Shown here: positions 44,501 through 56,500 of the stretch, piece after piece
How positions within the stretch are numbered: position 1 is the first letter of the stretch
How the letters are laid out: every line of letters starts with the position of its first letter
Source: Mytilus trossulus
Taxonomy: Eukaryota; Mollusca; Bivalvia; Mytilida; Mytilidae
Direction: 5' to 3'
Assembly: GCF_036588685.1 (NCBI RefSeq)
Contig: NC_086378.1
Location: 42,819,578 to 42,883,577 of the forward strand
Length of the DNA stretch: 64,000 bases
Notes under the pieces: model-generated
What the model was told of the DNA's origin: nothing
Databases searched by the model: none
Seen by the model: the letters and a program-made list of their open reading frames with translations, nothing else
Made by a program: the position numbers and the translations under genes

Positions 44501-47500
44501 CTCCTCTCAAACCACACAACAGAATTTAGAGAACTTTTCAGTTAATAAGGACATACTATGTAGTTGTGCATATCGACGGGAAATTGCGATTCAATTTTTT
44601 TTCTAGGAGTTACGCCCCTTTGAACTTATTTACTTTAGTGTACTACTGCAACAGTTTGTCATCGCAACTCCTCTGAAACTACTCAACAGAATTTCATGAA
44701 ACCTTTTCAGATAATAAGGACTTACTTTGTAGATGTGCATATCGACAGGAAATTACGATTCAATTTTTTTTCTAGGAGTTACACCTCTTTGAACTTATTT
44801 GCTTTAAGGTACTACTTCAACAGTTTGTCATCTCAACTCCTCTCATACCACACAACAGAATTTCATGAAACTTTGTAGATAATAAGGACATACTAAGCAG
44901 ATGTGCATTTCGACAAGACATTTTTATTCATTTTTTTTTCTAGGAGTTACGCCCCTTTGAACTTATTTGCTTCAATGTACTTCTGCAACAGTTTGTCATC
45001 TCAACTCCTCTGAAACCACACAACAGAATTTCATGAAATTTTGTAGATAATAAGGACATACTATGCATGTAGATGTGCATATTGACAGGAAATTATTATT
45101 CAATATTTTTTCTTATACAATTTTTTTCCTTACACTTATTTAATTTCTCCAATGACAATGTGGGGACGTGGGGTATGTGAGCGTGCTCACTAAGGTTCTT
45201 TAATTTGTAAATGAACCCTGCTCTTTAAGTTTAGAGGTACCGAGTAGCGTACGTCATATCATGATTTCAGGAAGTGTTCACATGCTGAACATCGATTTCA
45301 AACAAATGCTTTGAAACTTCAAATGCAAGTGTTCATGTCAAATGCTCAGGTGATACCAAACGGACTGGACCTTATACGTTAAAGATAAAACATGAGAATT
45401 CCGGAAAAAATAGTTTTGAGCGGGAAATCCAAATTATATAAGATTTTTGGTAGGAAAATACAATAGAATCTTGCTGGTAAATACAAATAAAAGATTTTCA
45501 GGCGCAACGAATTAATAGGGTCGGTCGGTCAAGGGCAAACAATCAATATTTTAATTTAAGCCTTATGCATAGTTTCTTTTGTTCTGATGTTCTTGATTTC
45601 GAGCTGCCGAGTCTGTTCCAGTATGATGGTGTTGTTTTTGTCCTTGATGTTTCTCCAAATCTATAAGTAAATTCCGGCTCTATTAAATTGATGTTAATGC
45701 CAGTTTCTTTTTCCATTTCAAATGATTGACATAGCGCTTTGCCCATTGGTGTTATATGGATGTCATTGCCTATTTCTTCTTGATAATTTATAAGTTGTTG
45801 TTTAATAGGTTCTTTTATGGACTTTGATTGGATTTTTGCAATTTCTCTTATAGAAATCTCTTCGATTCTCAGGTCTATTGGTAAAACTCCAGCCTCAATT
45901 TCTAAAGCTTCTCTGCCTGATGTTAATGGCATATCTAGGCACAGAGTGAGCGCTTTCCTCTGTAACCTATCCAGTTTTTGGAGGTCTTTTTGTTCAGCAA
46001 CCTGCCATGCTGGGCAGCTATATTCCACAACAGATCTTATTAGACAAAAGACAAGTATAATTGTAACTGTTTCTTGGTATTCATCTTACTGATTTGTCTT
46101 ACTTCTCTTAATATGGTCAGATTTCTACTTGCTCTTTTTTCCAGTGTTTCTAGGTGTTTTCCAAACGTCATCTCCTCTTCCAGTATTACTCGGAGTAACT
46201 TTGGGTTTGGGTTATAATTTAATTAGGTCTTTTCCATTTAATTTGATTGTTTTATCCTCTTTACTGATTTTCTTTTTGGTGAACATGCTTACTTCTGTCT
46301 TTTCAATGCTGATGTTAACTCTCCATTATCTGGTCCATTCTATTGCTTTTCCGATGTCTTGTGCCATTTCCTCTTTCAGTTCATCTATTTTCTCTGGCTT
46401 TCTGGATTGCCACATTGTACCGTCATCTGCAAATTTTGTGTTTTCACCTTTGATGTCATTCAGAAAATAGTTTATATAGATGTTGAACAGAGTAGGAGCT
46501 AGCACAAAGCCCTGTGGTAGTCCTATATTTGTTTCAAATTCAGTTCCTATGAACCCATCAAATATGCATTTTGCCATTCTGTTGTTCAGAAAGTTTTCAA
46601 TCCATTTCCATGTTTTTCCTTGGATTCCTAGTTTATGTAGCTTTACCATAAGTCCTTCTCTCCAGATTGAGTCATGACATAGACAAAAGACAATATTTTA
46701 GACAATATTTTATTAGCACAAACACATTTACATAAAATGGTTATGGCATACAGATACAGATCAAGACGAAGTACATTTGTATGTTGTTAACTTCTGGTTT
46801 GGTGCAGAGTTATGGTCCTTGGACTGAGAATATTCACTTTTTCATTAGCTTGAAGATATTTTGTGTATTATTTTATCATGTCAAATTTTAAAAGTCTAAA
46901 GTTTGATTTTTTTTCCAGTCTGATTTTGTTTTGATCATCATGAGATTATGACCATATCTTGAGGACAAGATTTTTTTTGGAAAAAGGGGGAGGGGATTTT
47001 TTTTTGAGAGTGATTTGGGGATATGCCTATTTCAGATTTCTAAAATTTAAAAGAAAATTTATTTGTTTGGCAAAAAGGGGGGGGGGGGTCAATATGCAAC
47101 AGCAAAACAGTTCTTTGACTATAGTTATTTTGTGTTGGAAACCTATTATGTCAAATATTTAATTACAATCTAAATTTAGACCTGGCCTGTATCAAGTGTG
47201 AATATTGTGTCCAAGCATGAATATTGTGTATATTTTTGCCCCAACTGTTCATGGTTGGACCTCTGCAGTTGTATCAGGCTGTGCTCAGTGAAGCATTTTA
47301 TTTCCTTGAAAAGTATTGCTTTTACATCAAATCACTTTTAACATTTTCTGGTGACTCTCCCTGTCCAAAATCTTGCATTCCCATTAATCTGACAATCTTG
47401 TGAAGAATATAAAGGCTCTTACTGACAATGACAGAGCAAAAGAAAATCTTCCCTAGCTCAAACAGTTAGACTACTTTTATAACTGTATTGTACAACACTG

Positions 47501-50500
47501 TTCCTCAATATGAACACATTGAACCTTTTTAAAGTTTGGATAAGATGACAGAATCGGCCAGGATAGGTAATTCTGTGTCTTGAGAGTCAATAATTTGATA
47601 TACATGTATTATAAGTGCTACAAATGTATATTTTTGTATGTATAAATGATTTATTTTAATTAATTATTGGGTGTGTCCTGTAACTTTGTTTTGTAATTGT
47701 AAGAAAATGCATGTTCAAAATGTTTCATTCATGATTTGAACTTGTATATTTTTTCAATCAAAAAGTGTTTGGGATTTCAGAAGTCTGATTGAAATCTTGA
47801 GATATTAATGAAATTGATTATTTTTTCCAATTTTTCCATTGTAGCCTGTAGAAAATCTAAAGCAGTTTACAGACCCTAAAAGTGATGTGAAAATTCAGTT
47901 TAATCATGGAACTACAACATTAGCTTTCAAATTCCAACATGGTGTAATTGTAGCTGTTGATTCTAGGGCCACAGCTGGATCATGGATTGGTAAATTAATT
48001 TGAAATTGAGTGGAATTTGTAAATGGGCATGAACAAAAATATTATATATATATGTACAAAATTTAGATGTGTGGTTTACATCCATGAGGGGTACAAAACA
48101 TTACTTTTGTTTATATATCAGAGTAACTTAAGAAACTAAATGTATCTAGATTTAAGATATTTTCTGTAAGATATAAGGCAAATGCTTATTTCAGCACTGC
48201 CATGCTTTGATTCTAATATGTAAATGTTAAGTATAAAACTTTTTGTACAAAATGGCCATTTGAGTCTTTGATTGTATTTCTCTTTAGGTCTCAGTTAACC
48301 ACTTTAAGTCCTTCAGTGAAATAACAAAACTGACATATTGTATAAGAAAAATTCAGTTCTCTGAACAGAAAAAGAACTTATTAATAAGTCTATTATACAT
48401 GTTATACCTGTATAGAAGATATAAAAAACACAGGTACAAGCTTAAGCTTTGATAGAGAACTATCTAGACACAAGCTCAACAACACAAACAAAAATTGTAT
48501 TTACTTTTTTTTTGTACAGCTTCTCAGACAGTAAAGAAAGTTATAGAGATAAATCCTTACCTCCTGGGTACAATGGCTGGAGGTGCTGCTGACTGTTCTT
48601 ACTGGGAACGTGTTCTAGCTAAACATTGCAGGTAAGTCTTAATAGAGTTCTGTTTAAACCCCTATTACATTGTACAAGTTGTACATGACAGCATTAATGG
48701 CTGACTTTTACAGGAGGCAACACATGGTATCTAAACCAGACAGATGATATTCACTTCTGACTATTCTGATTGAAAAGTGCAGATAAAGTTTATTGGTAAT
48801 TGATCTTTCAGGGAAATATTATTTGAGAAATTTAATGATGACCTTTTAGGGTTTTATACTTGCTGGGTTATCTTGTTTGAATGTAAAAGGTCTACTGACT
48901 TTTCCTACTTTAAGAGGGAGTGCAATACCTTTTTATGCACACCTGTGTTGGGCTTTTTCAAGGTGCTGTAAACTGTTATCAGCATTTTTATACGACCGCA
49001 AATTTTGAAAAAATTTTCGTCGTATATTGCTATCACGTTGGCGTCGTCGTCGTCGTCGTCGTCCGAATACTTTTAGTTTTCGCACTCTAACTTTAGTAAA
49101 AGTGAATAGAAATCTATGAAATTTTAACACAAGGTTTATGACCATAAAAGGAAGGCTGGTATTGATTTTGGGAGTTTTGGTCCCAATATTTTTGGAATTA
49201 GGGGCCAAAAAGGGCCCAAATAAGCATTTTCTTGGTTTTCGCACTATAACTTTAGTTTAAGTTAATAGAAATCTATGAAATTTTGACACAAGGTTTATGA
49301 CCACAAAAGAAAGGTTGGGATTGATTTTGGGAGTTTTGGTTTCAACAGTTTAGGAATTAGGGGCCAAAAAAGGGCCCAAATAAGCATTATTCTTGGTTTT
49401 CAAACAATAACTTTAGTTAAAGTAAATAGAAATCAATGAAATTTAAACACAATGTTTATGACCACAAAAGGAAGGTTGGTATTGATTTTGGGAGTTTCGG
49501 TCCGAACAGTTTAGGAATTAGGGGCCAAAAAGGGACCCAAATAAGCATTTTTTTTGGTTTTCGCACCATAGCGTTAGTATTAGTAAAAAGAAATCTATGA
49601 AATTTAAACACAAGGTTTATGACTATAAAAGGAAGGTTGGTATTGATTTTGGGAGTTTTGGTCCCAACAGTTAAGGAAAAATGGGCCCAAAGGGTCCAAA
49701 ATTAAACTTTGTTTGATTTCATCAAAATTGAATAATTGGGGTTCTTTAATATGCCGAATCTAACTGTGTATGTAGATTCTTAATTTTTGGTCCCGTTTTC
49801 AAATTGGTCTACATTAAGGTCCAAAGGGTCCAAAATTAAACTTAGTTTGATTTTAACAAAAATTGAAACCTTGGGGTTCTTTGATATGCTGAATCTAAAA
49901 ATGTACTTAGATTTTTGATTATTGGGCCAGTTTTCAAGTTGGCCCAAATTGAGGTCCCAAATTAAACATTGTTTGATTTCATCAAAAATTGAATAATTGG
50001 GGTTCTTTGATATGCCAAATCTAACTGTGTATGTAGATTCTTAATTTTTGGTCCAGTTTTAAAATTGGTCTAAATTAAAGTGCAAAGGGTCCAAAATTAA
50101 ACTAATTTTGATTTTAACAAAAATCAAATTCTTGGGCCTCTTTGATATGCTGAATCTAAACATGTACTTAGATTTTTGATTATGGGCTCAGTTTTCAAGT
50201 TGGTCCAAATCAGGATCTAAAATTATTATATTAAGTATTGTGCAATAGCAAGTCTTTTCAATTGCACAGTATTGTGCAATGGCAAGAAATATCTAATTTT
50301 ACAATATTGTGAAATAGCAAATTTTTTTTTAATTAAGAGTTATCTTTCTTTGTCCAGTAAAGTAAGCAAGAAATATCTGCAAGAATTTTTTTTAATTGGA
50401 GTTATCTTTCTTTGCCCAGAATCAACTTAAATCTTTGTTATATACAATATACAGTGTATATTCACTTTTTACTACCAACTGATAAATTTAAATAATCTTT

Positions 50501-53500
50501 ACCATTCAGTGATAACAAGCAGTTTTTTTACATCTTAATATTTTATGATGTATTTAAATGAGTAGTAATTGTTGCAAACTCCATTAGAATATTTTAATTG
50601 AAATTAGTTTTGGAATAAGGGAAAGGGGGATGTGATTAAAAAATTGGGTTCAATTTTTCTCATTTGAAATTTCATAAATAAAAAGAAAATTTCTTCAAAC
50701 ATTTTTTTGAGAGGATTAATATTCAACAGCATAGTGAATTGCTCTAAGAATACATTCATTCTGTGTCAGAAACCTATGCTGTGTCAACTATTAAATCACA
50801 ATCCAAATTTAGAGCGGAATCCAGCTTGAATGTTGTGTCCATACTTGCCCCAACTGTTCAGGGTTCAACCTCTGCGGTCGTATAAAGCTACACCCTGCGG
50901 AGCATCTGGTTGCATTTGTTGTTACCAGTTTTGCCAAAATCAAGATGTTAACATGTTACACACCCCTATTGCACCCCCTCCTTTAACATAATGTCTGAAT
51001 AATTGTTTCTGTGCTGTCTTATAGCCTTTTACTGGTTTATTGACTGTATTTGTTATTTTAGCTGGCTTTTATTTATGGATGAATTACAAGTTTGAACATT
51101 ACCAGTGTTTTCCTCTTTAGCTCACCTTTCCTAAAAGGCCATGTGAGCTTTTCTCATCACTTGGCGTCTGTCGTCGTCGTCTGTCGTCCTTACCAATTTT
51201 TCGAACATCTTCTCCTCTGAAACTACTGAGTGGATTTGAATGAAACTTAGCATGATTGTTCCTGAGATTATCCTGCACGTAATGTATGCTTCGAATTTTG
51301 ATCCGTCAAAAACATGGCCGCCGTTACCTAAAATAGAACATAGGGGTCAAATGCAGTTTTTGGCTTATATCTCAAAAACGAAAGCATCTAGAGCAAATCT
51401 GACAGGGGTCAAATGTTCATTAGGTCAATATCTATCAGCCCTGAAATTTTCGGATGAATCAAACAACCACTTGTTGGGTTGCTGCCACTTAATTGGTAAT
51501 ATAAGGAAATTTAGCAGTTTTTGGTCATTATCTTGAATATTATTATAGATAAAGTTAAACTGTAAACAGCAAAAATGACCAGCAAAGTAAGATCTACAAA
51601 TAAGTTAATATGACAAAAATTGTCAATTGACCCCTTAAAGGAGCACTAGCTACGATATATATAAAAAAATAAAGTATATTTTTTTTTAGATTAATCATTA
51701 ATTAAATTGGAATAATGAAATAATAATTTGCTTTTAGCAATCAATTTGCTTTAATTTTGTTGAAATAAGCGATTATACATAATTTTTGACTGATTTACTT
51801 GCAAGTGAAAACGTCATCATCATTCTAACCGGTATTCATGTGAACTTAATTTAACCCCCTAGCTAGAGACTGACAACGCATGCATTGTACGTGAACTGGT
51901 TATTTAAAGAAAAAGAATGTCAACAATGAAAGTGAAACTACGGTAAATCATTTGATTACTAATTCGATCCACATGAATCCTTCTTATACGGTTAAAAACA
52001 ATGAGAAACTTATATTTTTAATCTATAAATTCAAATCAAACAGACCTATAAAAATCCAATTGCACGTGCTGGTTTAACCTATTCATATCTTTATTTGTGT
52101 TTACATCGCTTATATGGTCATCTGAGGTCAAATCAATAGTTAATTAGATGCCGTCTGGATTTAGATACACACGAAACGAACCTACATATCATCTACCTCA
52201 TGCTCTGTAAACTGTTTATTTTAAACGTTTGATAGATTGGATAAATGTTTTACATTGTTATTAATCAAATATGAGAATTTGAGTCAAATTGGTGACCATG
52301 AATTTGACAGCTAGTGCCCCTTTAAGGGGTAATTGTCCTGTAATGACAGTTTTTCACAATTTGTTCATCATATGTGCTAACTTTAAAAAATCTTCTCCTC
52401 TAAACCTACTGAATGGATTTGGATGAAACTTAGCATGATTGTTCCTTAGATTATCCTGCACAAAGTGTGTGCGTTGATTTTTGATCCATCAAAAAACATG
52501 GCCGCTGTTACTTAAAATAGAACATAGGGGTCAAATGCAGTTTTTGGCTTATATCTCAAAAACTCCAGCATTTAGAGCAAATAAGACAAGAAGTTTAAGT
52601 ATTTATTAGGTCAAGGTCTACCTGTCCTGAAATTTTCAGCCGAATTGGTAACTGGTTTTTCAGGTATAATGCACCTGAATTGATGATTTTAAAGAAATTT
52701 TGCAGTTTTTGGTTATTATCTTGAATATTATTATAGATACAGATAAACTGGTTATAGTAAAAATGTTTAGCAAAGTAAGATCTACAAATAAGTCAATTTG
52801 ACCAAAATTGTCAATTGACCTCTTAAGGAGTTATTGCCCTTTAAAGACTTTTTTCACAATTTGTTCATCATGTTGACTTACTTTAAAAAATCTTCTCCTT
52901 TGAAACTGCTGTATCAATTTCAGCCAAACTTAGGCTAAATGAGTTTCAGAGTATCTAGTATAAATTTTATATTTTATTTCCTTGTATGTCAAGAAACATA
53001 GCTCCTATGGCTAAAATAGAACATAGGAGAACATTTTTTTTTTTTTGCTTTTGAAGAAAATAGGACGATTCAAAGAACATTTAAATAAATTGAAAAGCCA
53101 AAATAATCATTGATTAGAGATTTAACCAAAAAAATTAAGGTGAGCGATTCAGGCTTTTGAGAGCCTCTTTTTTCACTAAGGTAAGGTGGGTGTTTTAAAA
53201 CGTCACTGGCAACCAGGTGTTTTTTTATTATTTACTGTGGGTGCTCGTGGGGGTCACAAAAATAAAGTTTAGTATAATATTCACATTTAATGGAGTTGAA
53301 TAAACATAAATAGAAGTAGTCATATTAATTGTCAAATATTCTTTGATTTAAATTTTTCAACAATTTGTCTCTTTTCTCTCTTCTTTCATTTACAGTTTCA
53401 AGCATCAGCATCCTCCTGAGAATGCAAGGCCTTTTGATTCATGTTTCTGTCATGTTTCTTGTTTCGTGCCATAATTTTAACACACAGAACAGTAATATAC

Positions 53501-56500
53501 TTCCTCTGTGACCATAAGCCATTTGAAGTCTTGCTCAAATTTGTCTTCATTTGTGTGTCTTTTCCGTTGTTTGGTTGAGTTTTGTTCACTTTCCACAACT
53601 TCAACATTATTATCAATTTTATTTAACTTATTTTGTCTGGTATTTTCTTTATCATCATCATCATCTGCCTTTCTTTTTCCCCGATTGATAAATGAAAACA
53701 TTGAAATTTGACAATTGGACGCCATCTTTGTCAGTGAAAACAAATCAGCGAGGCGTGATTAGTATACAAATATTTAACGGTACGGAACAAAAAAAAAGCA
53801 GAAATTTGACAAAAAAGTCAACCACCTCCTAAAATCAAAAGTTGGTCGGCTTTCAAAAGAAGGTGGTTGGCACACCCGGCTTAAATGCTGAATGGAAAAC
53901 ACTGATATTAACAGGTCTATTTGGTGTTCTTACTGAGACCACACTTAAAAATATTTTGGTTTGCCCAAACCCTACCCAAAGGTTGAGATTGAAGTATCAG
54001 ATGTTTATATGTCTTCATGTCTATTTGATTAAAAAAAACTTCTTCAAATCAGGACAATAAAAGAATTTGAGGAGGCAGCTTTTTTCTGGGGAGGTAGCGT
54101 TTGGGCAAACAAACGTATTATTTATTATGGCCTGAAAGATTCTTGTGTAAATGTTTAGTTGTTTGTTTCAGCATGTTTACTGGTCTATCTATCTTTGGCT
54201 TTTGGGTCTTTTATAAACTGATTTCTTTTAATTTCATTGATGCTCTTGAAACTGAACATTTGGTAACTAGAAGCCATCAATGAACTACATAAACACATTA
54301 GATTTATTGCATGATTTTATTGCATACTTTTCAGGTATACAAATTACAAAAGGTCATAATATAATTTATCTTATTCTTCAGAATTTATGAGTTACGAAAC
54401 AAAGAAAGAATATCAGTGGCAGCAGCATCTAAATTATTAGCAAATATTGTATACGGTTACAAAGGGATGGGCTTATCTATGGTGAGTTTTATATATTCAG
54501 AAAACACCATACTCAAGTGACAGTAAACTTGTATATCAACTTCAAATGGGACAAAATAAAATTACTTATGTCTTAAGGGCCTGGGACCTGTTTTTTTACT
54601 CTGTTCAAAATCTCTACTTTGGATAAGTCTCAAACAAATTATTTGCATAAAAGATTTGTGTATTAAAATGATATTCTAAAATTGTCTCCGTGGAATGTAG
54701 TAGTTGGTAAGTCTAATGTCAAAGTGCAATCTCTTTGTAAGATGTATGTTTTAATGAAACAGCCCTAATCCATGATGCTAATGTTTTATGTCAAAATGAT
54801 TAATTTTTGTCAAGCCTGCAACTTTTGTTGCAGAAAGCTAGACATAGGGATAGTGATCCGGCGGCGGCTACAGCGGCGGCGGCGTTAGCTCATTTCTTAA
54901 AAGCTTTATATTTTAGAAGGTGGAAGACTTGGATGCTTCATACTTTGTATATAGATGCTTCATGTTACGAAGTTTCCGTCAGTCACATGTCCAATGTCCT
55001 TGACCTCATTTTCATGGTTCAGTGACCACTTGAAAAAAAAAGTTCAGATTTTTTGTAATGTTTAATTCTCTCTTATTATAAGTAATAGGATAACTATATT
55101 TGATATGTGCGTACCTTGCAAGGTCCTCGTGTCTGTCGGACAGTTTTCAGTTGACCTCGACCTCATTTCATGGATCAGTGAACAAGGTTAAGTTTTGGTG
55201 GTCAAGTCCATATCTCAGATACTATAAGCAATAGGGCTTGTATATTCTGTGTATGGAAGGACTAAGGTGTACATGTCCAACTGGCAGGTGTCATCTGACC
55301 TTGACCTCATTTTCATGGTTCAGTGGTTATAGTTAAGTTTTTGTGTTTTGGTGTGTTTTTCTCATACTAAATGCAACAGGTCTACTATATTTGTTGTATG
55401 GAATGATTGATAGGTGTATATGTCTAGCGGGCAGATGTCATGTGACCTTGACCTCATTTTCATGGTTCAGTGGTCAAAGTTAAGTTTTTGAGTTTTGGTC
55501 TTTTTATCTTATATTATATGCCAGGGACTAAACTTGGGAATTTCAAGCTAGGAGCCCAGACCAGATATTTCATAATTAGTTTCTATATGTTCAACTGAAA
55601 TTTAACTGAAAGTTTAGGGGCCCAGCTCAAAATCTAGGAGCCATGGGCGACTGGGCCCCTTTTAAGTTTTGTCCCTGTTATCCCATAGGTCAACTATATT
55701 TGGTGTATGGAAATATTTTATGATCTTTATGTCAGTAGTGCAGGTTTTATTTGACCTTGACCTCATTTTTCACGGTTCATTGCACAGTGTTTAGTTTTTG
55801 TGTTTTGGTCTAGTTTTCTTCAACTATAAGTAATGGGTCAACTATATATGTTGTATAGAAGCATTGTTAGCTGTATACTATATATCTGCCTGGCATGGTT
55901 CATCTGACCTTGATCTCATTTTCAAGGTTCATTGGTCTTTGTTTAGTTATCTTGATTAATTTTAAGTTTATGTGACAGTTGTAATAAAGCTTTATACTTA
56001 GGACTATCAACATAATATCAATGATTAGTACAGAAGGCGAGACATTTCAGCGTGTGCACTCTTGTTATGATCAACATGAGCCAAGGCTCTGTGTTGAAGA
56101 CCATACATTGACCTATAATGGTTTATTTTTATAAATTGTTATTTGGATGGAGAGTTGTCTCATTGGCACTCACACCAAATCTTCCCATATCTATTATACC
56201 CATTTTTATGAAAGTTTTATTTTGTGCAATATTAAAGGATATATAAAGCTGTAAAACAGTTTAGTAGTTTATTAAGTCTTGTCAAATTACCTCACAATAT
56301 AAATGAGGTGTTTAAAATTATAGTAATGTTAACATATAAATACTTAATAATATTTTACATTTTTAGGGTACAATGATTTGTGGATGGGATAAAAAGGTCA
56401 GTATTTTTAATTAAGGCCGTTATTGTATGTTTTAAAATATCTGATGAGCAATTATTTTGTTGCAAGTTATAACATATTTTCCTATCCATAATAACAAGGA

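Larger units (their letters stand above)
41840..46678 (-). mobile_element. Second RT/RNase H LINE, split by a DNA element
   Basis: The RT part is at 46678-45564, the RNase H part at 42920-41840; a 2.6-kb element (42921-45563) lies between. It is 5'-truncated within ...HDSIWREGL at 46678. Its RT, RNase H and tail align in order with the first LINE (for example [20 protein letters not shown] against [20 protein letters not shown]), so they are the same family. A further 120-bp disruption separates CGTKET (42158) from the tail with [15 protein letters not shown] (41849-42034). Confidence 0.85.

Noticed and set aside
43705-44878. ORFs of 167, 161 and 60 codons
   Set aside because: Translations of the 169-bp tandem array in element J.
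51240-51536. 98-codon ORF resembling the 4280-4480 minus-strand ORF
   Set aside because: Both are the same strand of the Helitron-like repeat; conservation is of DNA repeat, with stops in most copies.
54807-55025. 72-codon ORF conserved with 61102-61425 (minus)
   Set aside because: Same repeat family C; the frame is shared only because the copies are related, and it does not continue into a longer protein.
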